Source of the DNA: Paraplanobispora takensis
Lineage (GTDB): Bacteria; Actinomycetota; Actinomycetes; Streptosporangiales; Streptosporangiaceae
Length of the DNA: 64,000 nucleotides
NCBI RefSeq assembly: GCF_016863195.1
Contig: NZ_BOOK01000021.1
Location: forward strand, 1 to 64,000
Reading direction: 5' to 3'
This document shows, in pieces, positions 9,748 through 18,457 of this stretch (position 1 is its first letter; each line of letters starts with the position of its first letter). The translations under genes and the position numbers were made by a program. The notes beneath the pieces are model-generated. The model was not told the origin of the DNA. It saw only the letters and a program-made list of their open reading frames with translations, and made no database searches.

Positions 9748-10986
9748 ATGCTCCAGCCCGCCCCCTTGCGCAAACAGCGTGACTACCGGTTGCTGCTCTC
9801 GGCGCGAGCCGTCTCCGAGGCCGGGACCGAGGTCTCCCGGCTGGCCGTACCGCTGGTCGCGGCGACCCTGCTCGGCGCCTCGCCCGCCCACATGGGCGTG
9901 CTCACCGCCGCAGCCTCGTTGCCCTACCTGCTGATCGGGCTTCCGGCCGGGACCCTGGCCGACCGGGCGCGGTGGCACCGGCCGACCATGGTCACCTGCG
10001 AGGCGATCTCGGCCGTCGCCGTGGCCACGATCCCCCTGGCCTGGATCGCCGGACTGCTGAGCGTGCCGTGGCTGATCGCGGTGACCTTCGTCGTGGGCAC
10101 CTGCTCCGTGATCTTCCGTACGTTCAACTTCCCGCACCTGACCTCGGTGGTCCACGAGAGCCAGCGCACCCAGGCCCTGGCCGGGTTCCAGTCGGCCTAC
10201 TCCCTGGCCTCCGTCGGCGGGCCCGGCCTCGCCGGCGCGCTCGTCCAGATCTTCACCGCGCCGTTCGCGATGCTGGTCAACGTGGTGTCGTTCCTGGCCT
10301 CGGCATTCCTGATCCAGAGCATCAGGGCCCCGGAGACCCACACTCCGGCCGAACCCCGCGGCATGTGGACCGAGATCCGCGAGGGACTGGCCGCGGTGGC
10401 GGGACACCGGGTGCTCCGCGCGCTCTGCGGCGCGGGGATCGCGATCAACTTCTTCGGCAGCGCCTACATGGCACTCTTCGTCATCTACGCGGTCAAGGCC
10501 CTCGACCTCCCCGGCGGCATGATCGGCGCGCTCACCGCCTTCTTCGGTGTGGGCGGCCTGCTCGGCGCGGTCGTCGCCATGCGCTTCGCCCCCCGGATCG
10601 GCGAGAACCGGATGCTGGTCTACTCGGTGCTGCTGTTCCCCCTGGACTTCGTGGTCGCCGCCCTGGCCTCCGGCCCCGTCTGGGCCAAGTTCGCCCTCAT
10701 GTCCGCCAGCACCCTGATCACCGGTACGGCCGTCGTCGCCTTCTCCGTCTGCTTCGGCTCGGTCGTCCTGCGCGAGACCTCCGACACCCTCCGCGGCCGG
10801 GTCAACGCCACGATCACCTTCGCCATCCAGGGCGTCACGGCCCTGGGCGGCCTCGCCGGCGGCCTCCTCGGCGAGTTCCTGGGCCTGCGCCCGGTGCTGT
10901 GGCTGTGCGCGGCGGGAGTGCTGGTGACGATCCCCGTCATCTGGCTCTCCCCCCTCCGCACCTCCGAACGCGAGTCCCGGCCGTGA
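9748..10986 (+). CDS. MFS transporter, drug/siderophore-exporter type
   Basis: The 412-residue protein has about 12 hydrophobic segments and belongs to the EntS/'MFS_3' group by pattern. The loop between helices 2 and 3 reads GLPAGTLADRARWHRP, a form of the MFS motif A. LTSVVHESQRTQALAGFQSAYSLA and the C-terminal SDTLRGRVNATI are typical for the group. It probably exports a small molecule such as a macrolide-like drug or siderophore; the substrate is not visible. Expression should be controlled by the divergent ArsR-type protein through the three-palindrome array. Confidence 0.88.
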   Translation: MLQPAPLRKQRDYRLLLSARAVSEAGTEVSRLAVPLVAATLLGASPAHMGVLTAAASLPYLLIGLPAGTLADRARWHRPTMVTCEAISAVAVATIPLAWIAGLLSVPWLIAVTFVVGTCSVIFRTFNFPHLTSVVHESQRTQALAGFQSAYSLASVGGPGLAGALVQIFTAPFAMLVNVVSFLASAFLIQSIRAPETHTPAEPRGMWTEIREGLAAVAGHRVLRALCGAGIAINFFGSAYMALFVIYAVKALDLPGGMIGALTAFFGVGGLLGAVVAMRFAPRIGENRMLVYSVLLFPLDFVVAALASGPVWAKFALMSASTLITGTAVVAFSVCFGSVVLRETSDTLRGRVNATITFAIQGVTALGGLAGGLLGEFLGLRPVLWLCAAGVLVTIPVIWLSPLRTSERESRP

Positions 10987-11180
10987 ATCCCTGACATGGA
11001 TCCCAGGCGCGAGTCCCGGGATGCCGCCTCCCACAGGGCGCCTCACTACCAGACGGGCGAGTGTTCCCCTCTCCCCTTGCACCGGCTTGCGGCGCCGGTT
11101 CATCCCAGGCGCCATCTGCCCTGCCCCGGCCCCCATCCGCAGATGCACCCTCAGCACCATCCGCCCGGCCCGGCCCTCAT

Positions 11181-11218
11181 CCACAGGAACGGCCGCTGTC
11201 CACAGGAACGGCCGCTGT
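11181..11218. repeat. Two exact 19-bp direct repeats
   Basis: CCACAGGAACGGCCGCTGT occurs at 11181-11199 and again at 11200-11218, followed by a further CCACAG. It lies about 60 bp before the M23 peptidase start, in its likely promoter region. It could be a tandem protein site or simple slippage. Confidence 0.7.
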
Positions 11219-11275
11219 CCACAGAATCCCGATCGGTCCCGTTGAGCGCCTCCGCTGAGCAGCATCCTTCCGACC

Positions 11276-11965
11276 GTGTCCTCTCATCCGATCGCCGCCC
11301 TCCTCACGGCCCTGCTGATCGCCGTTCCAGGATCGGCCGTCACGGATCCGCCGGTCCCGGTGAGCACGGCGCCGCTGTCTCCCCAGAGGGCGAGGCCGCT
11401 CTCCTCCCCGAAACAGCCATCCGTTCTGCGGACGCGACCCACCGCCTCAACTGAGCGGGTCGTCCCGGCGCGGCCGAGTGACCCGTGGGGAGAGTCCTTT
11501 CCCCGGTGGGAGTGGCCCTTCGCCGAGCGGCCCCGGGTTCTGAAGGGCTTCGCCCCGCCCCCTCAGCCCTGGCTGGCCGGGCACCGGGGCGTCGATCTCG
11601 CCGCATCCGCAGGAGAGGAGGTCCACGCGGCGGGTGCCGGAACCATCGGCTATGCCGGGCCACTCGCCGGACGTGGCGTCGTCACCGTGCTCCATCCCGG
11701 CGGACTGCGGACGACCTACCTGCCGGTCCGCGCGTCAGTACGGCTGGGCCAGGAGGTCGCGTCGGGTGATGTGATCGGCACCGTGGAGGACGTCCCCGGG
11801 CACTGCCCGGTCACCTGTCTCCACTGGGGCCTGCTCCGGGCGCGAGACTATCTCGACCCGCTCCTCCTCCTCGGCCTCGGCCAGGTCCGCCTCCTGCCCA
11901 CCTGGACCGCCCTCCACGAGACCGCCCCGACCGCCTTTCATGCCGCCCTGGCCGCTCCCCCATGA
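11276..11965 (+). CDS. Secreted M23-family (LytM-like) peptidase
   Basis: The 229-residue product begins at a GTG with a signal peptide (HPIAALLTALLIAVPGSAVT). A low-complexity linker runs to about residue 75. The M23 domain spans about 80-195. Zinc ligands H103 and D107 are seen in HRGVDL, and the last motif reads CLHWGL (H183). In classical LytM the last motif is HxH; here the first His is Cys, so activity may be altered or the protein may be a regulator. DYLDPLLLL follows. An M23 gene diverging near rpsB is common in actinomycetes; here a regulator/exporter pair sits between them. Confidence 0.87.
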   Translation: MSSHPIAALLTALLIAVPGSAVTDPPVPVSTAPLSPQRARPLSSPKQPSVLRTRPTASTERVVPARPSDPWGESFPRWEWPFAERPRVLKGFAPPPQPWLAGHRGVDLAASAGEEVHAAGAGTIGYAGPLAGRGVVTVLHPGGLRTTYLPVRASVRLGQEVASGDVIGTVEDVPGHCPVTCLHWGLLRARDYLDPLLLLGLGQVRLLPTWTALHETAPTAFHAALAAPP

Positions 11966-12060
11966 GATCACCCGGGATATGCCACCGGGCCGAGCCCCTC
12001 CCCTCGCTCCTCAGTCACCGATGAAGCCGAAGACGCTTCACCTCGTCGCGTACGGATCTT

Positions 12061-12579
12061 TCAGGCGCCCACCCAGTGCGGGGTGTGCGATTCGACCGCC
12101 GACGGCACGCGGATGCGTCCGTCCAGCAGAATGAGTGGTGCGATCTCAACGCTCTCGTAGAAACGCAGGTGTCCGACGAAAAACTCGATACCGGCGGCAT
12201 GTGCGTTGAGCGAGGAACGACCGAGCCAGGCCAGCAACGTTCTGAGCTGGTAGAAAGCGTCGGGATGCAGTTCCTGGCGGACCGTCAGCGACCAGCCGTC
12301 CGGCTGCTCCCGCCGTACCAGCTCGGCGACGAGCGCGCCGCCCACTTTCCAGGCGGCGCCACGCTGCGCGAACGCCGGCTCCGGTTCCGCGGTCTCCCAC
12401 TCGCAGTCAGGGTCATTGGGATCACCGAGCGGATAGGCATCCAGGTAATTGTCAGTGCCGAACGGCAGCCGCTCGGGCCGTGGCCCTACCCCCACATGCC
12501 ACCGCAGTTCGGCAAGCTCGTCATCGGTGATGTCAGCGCGGATGTCCATCGACAACACAAGCTCGTAGATGTCTCCCAT
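12061..12579 (-). CDS. Hypothetical protein, 172 residues
   Basis: I recognise no family. The protein is acidic, without membrane segments or a signal peptide. It contains a D/E-rich start (MDIRADITDDELAELRWHVGVG) split into an LRWHVGVGPRP motif, and a Trp-rich body (LTVRQELHPDAFYQLRTLLAWLG). The codon pattern looks like a real gene, and the ATG at 12579 fits. It lies 9 nt from the end of a TnpB remnant on the same strand, so it could be cargo or simply the host gene next to the insertion. Confidence 0.6.
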   Translation of the reverse strand: MGDIYELVLSMDIRADITDDELAELRWHVGVGPRPERLPFGTDNYLDAYPLGDPNDPDCEWETAEPEPAFAQRGAAWKVGGALVAELVRREQPDGWSLTVRQELHPDAFYQLRTLLAWLGRSSLNAHAAGIEFFVGHLRFYESVEIAPLILLDGRIRVPSAVESHTPHWVGA

Positions 12580-12588
12580 CGGTGCACC

Positions 12589-13101
12589 CTAGCCAACACC
12601 CCAGGGCTGGAGCCCCAGACCTGCGCCCTTCTCGGCCGCCTGGCCGACATGCGCAGGACACACCGCCCCGTCTTCTACGGCCGGGTCGTTGGGCGCGTTG
12701 ACGAACGCCCAGGCCACCTGGGCCCGTCCTGCGACGTTGCAGACGGCGATGTGATCGGCGGGCCCAGCGAACCCACACGACCGGCAGCAGAAGACACCCC
12801 GGTGGGGACGGTTGCCCCGGCTGGTGTTCCGGCACCGGAGCACCGGGCACACCTGCGAGGCGCAGGCCGGATCCACCTGCGCGTACGGCACGCCGCTACA
12901 GCAAGCCTCGTAGGCCAGGAAAGCACCCAACCGGTGGAACGGCCAGGACGAAAGCGTGGCCCGCTGGGATGGCTGGAGCCGTACCCGCCGGATCCCCGCC
13001 AGTTCTTCGACGGCGATGCCGCGTCCGATGCGTTGCGCATCGGCCACGCTCTCTTTGGTGATGGCGTGATTCACGTGACGTCGGGCACGCCCAGGTCTCA
13101 C
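12589..13101 (-). pseudogene. IS605-type TnpB/OrfB C-terminal remnant
   Basis: The frame reads as the C-terminal third of a TnpB: VNHAITKESVADAQRIGRG, then IAVEELAGIR with the RuvC-II Glu, SSWPFHRLGAFLAYEA, GVPYAQVDPACASQVCP, NRPHRGVFCCRSCG and ADHIAVCNVAGRA with the RuvC-III Asp. The N-terminal part with RuvC-I is absent. The first zinc-ribbon knuckle (CPVLRC) is distorted, and the expected ADHNAARN has become ADHIAVCN. It cannot be an active nuclease. No terminal hairpins or TnpA gene were found nearby. Confidence 0.8.
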
Positions 13102-13328
13102 AGCACCAGGTCGAAGTGGCGTTCAGGCGGTTCATGCCACCGAACCGGTCCGGCCGGTAGACAAGGGTGCGCCGGGAGAGGTGCCGCGGCAGGAAGTGCG
13201 GTCGACGGGCCTCAAGGCGGATATCGAGCAGCACGCGGGCCACGGCCGCGGTCAGCAGCTCGATGTCGGTCAGCGACTCGACGGCCACGGTCAGCGGCTC
13301 AGCGTCGGTCAGCTTGATCGGTCATGGG

Positions 13329-14522
13329 TCATGGGTGGTCGGGTGGGGCGCTGGGGCGTAGGCGCCAGCCTCGGGGGACGCGTTCGACGTATCCGGCTGC
13401 GGCGAGGCCGCCGAGGCAGGACAGGACCGTGTCGAGGTCGACGCCTGCCGTGAGGGCGATGATCGCCGGACCTGCTCCGGCTCGGGTGGGTACGGCTTCC
13501 AGGACGCGGCGGGTCTCCGGGGAGAGCCGGTCGCGGGAGAAGACCGGGCCGCGGGGCTCGGGGGCGAGATCGCCTCCGATGGCGCCGACGAGTTCGATCA
13601 TCTCCTCGGGGGTGGTGACGCAGGCCGCCGCGCCCTGGCGGATAAGCCGGTGGCATCCGGCAGAGGTGTCGGAGGTGACCGGTCCGGGAACGGCCGCCAG
13701 GTGGCGGTTGAGCCCGGTCGCGTGCCCGGCCGTGTTGAGGGCGCCGCTGCGCACCGCAGCCTCGACGACGAGGGTTCCCCGGGACAGTGCGGCGATGAGC
13801 CGGTTGCGGACCAGGAAACGTGGCCGGGTCGGCCGTACGCCCATCGGGCACTCGCTCACCAGCAGGCCCTGCGTGCGCACGGCGGCGAACAGATCGTGGT
13901 GCGCGGTGGGATAGGTCACGTCGGCGCCGCAGGCGAGCACGGCGACGGTGGGCGCGTCACAGGCGAGGGCACCGCGGTGCGCCGCGCCGTCCACACCGTA
14001 GGCACCGCCGGAGACCACCCCGTATCCCCGTTCGCTCAGCCCGGCGCCGAACTCCGTCGCGACGTGCGTGCCGTACGGCGTGGCCACCCGGGAACCGACG
14101 ATCGCGACCGACCGGACGCAGGAGAAGCGCAGGTTCGCCTCACCGTGCAGCCACAGTGCGTGGGGCCGGGAGTCGCCGAGGTCGTCCAGCTGGGTGGGCC
14201 ACTCCGGGTCGCCCGGCACGATCAGGCGCGCTCCGATCCGCTCTCCGTCGGCCAGGTCGCAGCCGGGGTCGGCCGTCTTCAGCCGGGCCGTCCAGGAGGC
14301 GAGGATCCGGTCGAGCTTCGCCGCCGCCTCGTCGTCCGCCCTTCCGTCCGCGCCGCGGCGGCAGGTGCCCGCGAACCACCGGGTGAACCCTGCGTCCAGC
14401 CGTCCGGCGCGGATCTGCGCGACCACCGCCTCGGGTCCGTGCGCGGCCACCAGCCTGCCCATCACCGCGTCACCGGGCTCGGCCAGCCTCATCAGCGTGA
14501 GTCGTGCGAATCGGTCGTTCAC
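13329..14522 (-). CDS. DNA-processing protein DprA
   Basis: DprA binds single-stranded DNA and loads RecA during DNA uptake or recombination. The 397-residue product has a helical N-terminal region. The Rossmann-like core includes VAIVGSRVATPYGTHVA, YGVVSGGAYGVDGAAHRGAL and LVVEAAVRSGALNTAGHA. A C-terminal winged helix (about 340-395, AIIALTAGVDLDTVLSCLGGLAAAGYVE) completes it. The GTG at 14522 overlaps the yifB stop (GTGA), so it is coupled. The order yraN-yifB-dprA is standard in actinomycetes. Confidence 0.95.
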   Translation of the reverse strand: MNDRFARLTLMRLAEPGDAVMGRLVAAHGPEAVVAQIRAGRLDAGFTRWFAGTCRRGADGRADDEAAAKLDRILASWTARLKTADPGCDLADGERIGARLIVPGDPEWPTQLDDLGDSRPHALWLHGEANLRFSCVRSVAIVGSRVATPYGTHVATEFGAGLSERGYGVVSGGAYGVDGAAHRGALACDAPTVAVLACGADVTYPTAHHDLFAAVRTQGLLVSECPMGVRPTRPRFLVRNRLIAALSRGTLVVEAAVRSGALNTAGHATGLNRHLAAVPGPVTSDTSAGCHRLIRQGAAACVTTPEEMIELVGAIGGDLAPEPRGPVFSRDRLSPETRRVLEAVPTRAGAGPAIIALTAGVDLDTVLSCLGGLAAAGYVERVPRGWRLRPSAPPDHP

Positions 14523-16213
14523 CGCTCTTCTCCCAGCCACAGTCCGAGGGCGGCGTTGGTCTCCTCGACGCCGGGTCTTCCCCGACCCTTGAGATCGGCC
14601 AGACTCCAGGCGACTCTGAGCACCCGATCCAGCCCTCGGGCACTCAGCACCCCGTTGTCCAGGCAGCCGAGCAGCGGCGTCATCGCCTTCGCCGGTAGGC
14701 GGTATTCGCTGTGCAGGGCACCGGTGGGCACCTCGGCGTTGCACCGCCACGGCGTGCCGGCGAAGCGCTTGGCCGCGCGTTCGCGGGCCAGGAGCACCCG
14801 CTCGGCCACGACCCGGCTCGATTCGATGAAGCGGCGGTCGGCGAACAGCTCTCTCCGGGTCGCCCTCATGACGCTGACCTTGACGTCGATGCGGTCCAGC
14901 AGCGGGCCGGAGAGCCTGGCCAGGTAGCGGCGGCGGGCGGCGGGGGTGCACCGGCACGGCTCCTCCGGACGGGTCCGCTGCGCGCACGGGCAGGGGTTGG
15001 CGGCCAGCACCAGCATGAACCGGGCCGGGAACGTGACCGAGCCCAGCGCCCTGGACACCGTCACCTGACCTGACTCGAGAGGCTGGCGGAGCGCGTCCAG
15101 GACGTTCGTAGGGAATTCAGGAGCTTCGTCCATAAACAAAACACCCTTGTGAGCAAGGGAAACCGCGCCGGGGCGGATCGTTCCGCTGCCTCCGCCGACG
15201 ATGGCCGCGATGGTCGCCGTGTGGTGGGGTGCCATGAAGGGCGGACGTTCCAGCAGCGGCCGGTCGGCGGGGAGCGTCCCCGCGACCGAGTGGATCGCGG
15301 TCACCTCCAGCGCCTCGTCGCGGTCGAGAGCCGGGAGCAGGGTGGGCAGCCGCTCGGCGAGCATCGTCTTGCCGGTGCCCGGCGGTCCCAGCATCCAGAG
15401 GTTGTGACCGCCGGCCGCGCAGACCTCCAGAGCCCGGCGGGCGAACGGCTGACCCGCAACGTCGCACAGGTCGGGGGCGGGCGCCTCTGAGCCGCCGTCG
15501 TTCGGCGTCCGCAGGATGTCCGGCCCGGCGGAGAGGCGGGCGGACAGGCCGGTGGGGAAGCCGGTGGGGCCGTCTCCCGGACGGCCCGGACCGCTGGAGG
15601 GATCCGTCCCTTCGCCCGGCTCGCTGCCGGGGTCATCGGACGTGCCGGGGGCGGGTTCCCCGAACAGGTGGTCCGTGAGAGTCGGCAGATTGATCGGGTC
15701 TCCGCTGCGCAGCCATCCCACCAGTTCGCCGAGCGTGCTGACCGGGATCACCGTCACCCCGGGCACGAGACGGGCCTCGGGCCCGTTGCGGGCCGGGACG
15801 ACGACCGTGCCGGCACCGGCGCCGACCGCGGCCAGGACGGACGGGAGCACTCCCCGCACGGTTCTGAGCGAGCCGTCGAGGCCCAGCTCACCCAGGAAGA
15901 AGGAGTCGGCCGCTCTGGCCCTGGGCACGAGTCCGGCCGCCGCGAGCAGGGCGACGGCGATCGCGAGATCGAACGTGCTGCCCCGTTTGGGCAGGCTGGC
16001 GGGGAACAGGCTCACGGTGATCCGCGCGTCGGGCCAGGCGTAGTGGCTGTTGACCACGGCCGAGCGGACCCGGTCCCGCGCCTCGCTGAGCGCGGTGTCC
16101 AGCATGCCGATGAGGTGCATGCCGGCCAGGCCGTTGCCGACGTCGGCCTCGACGTCGATGACGTGACCGGTCACCCCGATCAGGCAGACGCATCGCGTGC
16201 GTGCGACGGCCAC
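14519..16213 (-). CDS. YifB/ComM family Mg-chelatase-like AAA+ ATPase
   Basis: The 564-residue protein has the N-terminal ChlI-like fold (VEADVGNGLAGMHLIGM, FPASLPKRGSTFDLAIAV). The AAA+ core follows, with Walker A GPPGTGKT, Walker B GVLFMDEAPEF and sensor region LVLAANPCPC, and a C-terminal lid ending in LRVAWSLADLKG. Known relatives drive branch migration of incoming DNA. An insertion of about 60 Gly/Pro/Asp-rich residues (about 190-250) lies between the two parts. It is in an operon with dprA and yraN. Confidence 0.94.
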   Translation of the reverse strand: MAVARTRCVCLIGVTGHVIDVEADVGNGLAGMHLIGMLDTALSEARDRVRSAVVNSHYAWPDARITVSLFPASLPKRGSTFDLAIAVALLAAAGLVPRARAADSFFLGELGLDGSLRTVRGVLPSVLAAVGAGAGTVVVPARNGPEARLVPGVTVIPVSTLGELVGWLRSGDPINLPTLTDHLFGEPAPGTSDDPGSEPGEGTDPSSGPGRPGDGPTGFPTGLSARLSAGPDILRTPNDGGSEAPAPDLCDVAGQPFARRALEVCAAGGHNLWMLGPPGTGKTMLAERLPTLLPALDRDEALEVTAIHSVAGTLPADRPLLERPPFMAPHHTATIAAIVGGGSGTIRPGAVSLAHKGVLFMDEAPEFPTNVLDALRQPLESGQVTVSRALGSVTFPARFMLVLAANPCPCAQRTRPEEPCRCTPAARRRYLARLSGPLLDRIDVKVSVMRATRRELFADRRFIESSRVVAERVLLARERAAKRFAGTPWRCNAEVPTGALHSEYRLPAKAMTPLLGCLDNGVLSARGLDRVLRVAWSLADLKGRGRPGVEETNAALGLWLGEER

Positions 16214-16264
16214 TCACGCCACCCCCCGGATGACTCCGGTGATCCACGACAGTCCGGGAGGCAT

Positions 16265-16618
16265 TCAGCACACTCCCCGCTCGTGGCGGATGGCGAAGTC
16301 TCCCGCGAACCGCTCCAGCGCCACCACGTCGATCCGGACCGACTCGAAGCGCTCGCGTTGCATGCTCAGCCACTGGACGGCGAGCCCGCGCAGCCGTACG
16401 AGCTTGGCTCTGTTGACCGCTTCGAGGGCGGTCCCGTGAGTCCGGCCGGAGCGGGTCTTCACCTCCACCACGACGAGCGCCCGCCCGTCTCGGGCGAGCA
16501 CATCGATCTCACCGTCCGGGCACCGCCAGTTGCGGTCCAGGATCTGCATGCCGTTTCGCAGCAGGTATCCGACGGCGATCTGTTCGCCGTGCCTGCCGAG
16601 CTCGTCTTTCGCGGCCAT
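16265..16618 (-). CDS. UPF0102 family protein YraN
   Basis: The 117-residue protein has an endonuclease-like fold of unproven function. DELGRHGEQIAVGYLLRNG and ILDRNWRCPDGEIDVLARD carry the conserved G-E-I-D of the restriction-nuclease-like site. VVVEVKTRSGRTHG supplies the E-x-K. It is found beside yifB and dprA in many bacteria. The start is the ATG at 16618. Confidence 0.93.
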   Translation of the reverse strand: MAAKDELGRHGEQIAVGYLLRNGMQILDRNWRCPDGEIDVLARDGRALVVVEVKTRSGRTHGTALEAVNRAKLVRLRGLAVQWLSMQRERFESVRIDVVALERFAGDFAIRHERGVC

Positions 16619-17313
16619 GGAACCACCTCCGGTCCCCGACCTTCGCGCAGCGCACGCCTCCGGCGGGAAGGCGAACGCCTTTCTGTGGACGACACGCGGA
16701 GCCCTCCGTCACCTGTGGAGAACCTCTCCCCCGCTCTCCGATCCCCCGTCCTCCGATCCCCCGCCTTCCGATCCCCGCCCTCCGAACAGGCCCGGCCCGG
16801 CGCGCGGGAGTGAGCAGGCCCGGCCGCCCGCCGTACAGCGGCGCCGGTGAGATCCCCGCCACGCCCCGCCGTACCGGCGCCGAGGAGATGCCGAGAAGAT
16901 CCAGTCCCGTGGGAGCACGACGAGACGGACGGCCACGGACATGATCTTGGAAAAGCCCGGGGATGGCGTGGCCACAGGGATCAGGCGGGCGGGAGCACCG
17001 AGGGCGGGCACGAGGTGCCCGCGCGAGGACGTGCCGAGGACCCTCCGCCAAGGACACGTGACGACCGCGGGACGTCCGGCCGGGACGTCAAAGACTCTCA
17101 GCGGGGTGTAACGCCGGACATCAAAGACCCCTCAGCGGGGCGCAGCACCAGGATGTCGGACCCGCAGCGAGAGCGTAACGCCGGACATCAAGGACCCCAG
17201 CGAGAAAGCGCCGGCCGCGAGGTGCGCCCAGGGCAGGACGGCAGGGGCCCGGCGGGGAGCGACGGGGTCGGGAGCGGTGGGTTTTCGAGGCCGGTCGGCG
17301 AAGCCGGGCGGGC
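16619..17313. other. 695-bp non-coding stretch with imperfect repeats
   Basis: No frame shows believable protein. At about 16735-16792 a CTCCGATCCCC-like unit recurs four times. At about 17086-17205 a unit containing GGACATCAAAGACCCC and CAGCG recurs three times with changes, twice preceded by TAACGCC. In mycobacteria this neighbourhood carries extra genes such as rnhB between lepB and yraN; none is visible here. Confidence 0.5.
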
Positions 17314-17637
17314 TCAGCCGGAGAAGCCCTCCTTGGGCATCTGGAGGTCGGGCTTGGCCAGCTCTTCGACGTTGACGTCCTTGAAGGTGACGACGCGGAC
17401 GTTCTTGACGAACCTGGCGGGGCGGTACATGTCCCAGACCCAGGCGTCCTGCATCTTCACATCGAAGAACACATCACCGTTCTCGGCCGTCCGGACGTCC
17501 AGGTCCACGGAGTTGGTGAGGTAGAAACGCCGTTCGGTCTCCACGACGTAGGTGAACAGGCCGACGACATCGCGGTACTCACGGTAAAGCTGCAGCTCCA
17601 TCTCGGTCTCGTACTTCTCGAGATCCTCTGCGCTCAT
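17314..17637 (-). CDS. DUF2469 family protein
   Basis: This short conserved actinobacterial protein (107 residues) has unknown function. It has the strongly conserved start MSAEDLEKYETEMELQLYRE in two overlapping parts, then VVGLFTYVVETERRFYL and DVNVEELAKPDL. It is acidic and cytoplasmic, without membrane segments. Its position between lepB and yraN/yifB agrees with the usual gene order. The start is the ATG at 17637. Confidence 0.93.
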   Translation of the reverse strand: MSAEDLEKYETEMELQLYREYRDVVGLFTYVVETERRFYLTNSVDLDVRTAENGDVFFDVKMQDAWVWDMYRPARFVKNVRVVTFKDVNVEELAKPDLQMPKEGFSG

Positions 17638-17770
17638 CCCGTTCCTCCTGTCACACGCCTTCCCGGTCCCGCCCGATCAGACGACACCGGCCCCCACATC
17701 ATTCTTGCCCATCGCCGTACCGGATTCGGACCGCACCGCCGCGGATCGCGGCGGACGGCGGCTGGAGGCG

Positions 17771-18448
17771 CTAGTCATCACCGGGGAACTTCCGGGCGAA
17801 GGTGTCCGGGGTCGTCAGCAGGGTCGCCCGCGAGAAGGGCCAGTAGATCGCGGCGGCCCGGCCGATGACGTCGTCCTCCGCTATCGTGCCGTCTCCGTCC
17901 TGTTCCTCGTGGCCGCGGGAGTCGTAGGAGGCGGAGCGGTGGTCGCCCATGACCCACAGGCGCCCCTGCGGGATCACCTTCTCGAAGTCGTCTCCCGACG
18001 GCAGGTCGTCGGGGTGGATGTAGGCCTTCTCTTCGAGCGGCACCCCGTTCACCGTGATGCGGTCCTGCGCGTCGCAGCACTTCACGGTGTCCCCGCCGAT
18101 CGCGATGACCCGCTTGATGGTGTCCTTGCCGTCACCCCAGCCCTTGAAGACCACCACGTCGCCGCGCTCGACCTCGCCGTGCAGCTTGTTGATGACCACC
18201 CGGTCGTCCTTCAGGAGCGTGTTCTCCATCGACTCCGAGGGGATGTAGAACGACTGGAAGACGAAGGCCTGCAGCAGCAGCGCCACCACGACGCCGGAGA
18301 CCAGCAGGAACAGCGTCTCGCGCAGGCTGCCCTTGCGGGACTTCCCGCCCTTGTCGTCCTTGCCGGCCTGCGCGCTCCCGGTCTCGCCGGCCTGCGCCTC
18401 CTCGGCCTGCACGGTCTCGGCCTGCGTGCTCTCTGGTTCAACGGACAT
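17771..18448 (-). CDS. Signal peptidase I (shorter paralogue)
   Basis: The enzyme cleaves signal peptides on the outer side of the membrane. The 225-residue product has an acidic, Gln/Ala-rich N-tail of about 35 residues, one membrane helix (about 43-62, FLLVSGVVVALLLQAFV), the nucleophile Ser in PSESM, the general-base Lys in TIKRVI, and box E WVMGDHRSASYDSRGH. No second C-terminal helix is present. It lies 9 nt downstream of a longer paralogue and is clearly a tandem duplicate. Confidence 0.95.
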   Translation of the reverse strand: MSVEPESTQAETVQAEEAQAGETGSAQAGKDDKGGKSRKGSLRETLFLLVSGVVVALLLQAFVFQSFYIPSESMENTLLKDDRVVINKLHGEVERGDVVVFKGWGDGKDTIKRVIAIGGDTVKCCDAQDRITVNGVPLEEKAYIHPDDLPSGDDFEKVIPQGRLWVMGDHRSASYDSRGHEEQDGDGTIAEDDVIGRAAAIYWPFSRATLLTTPDTFARKFPGDD

Positions 18449-18457
18449 GAGGTACGG

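Noticed and set aside
11181-11222. CCACAG repeats resembling DnaA-box clusters or an origin
   Set aside because: They do not match TTATCCACA-type boxes beyond CCACA. There is no AT-rich element and no dnaA/dnaN genes.
13102-13328. Minus-strand frame upstream of the TnpB remnant (TDIELLTAAVARVLLDIRL...)
   Set aside because: It could be a decayed N-terminal piece of the element or another gene, but no TnpB N-terminal motif can be aligned by eye, so it was not annotated.
16847-17524. Possible plus-strand gene in the yraN-DUF2469 gap
   Set aside because: The product is low-complexity, crosses the DUF2469 gene antisense and carries the repeat units; no family resemblance.
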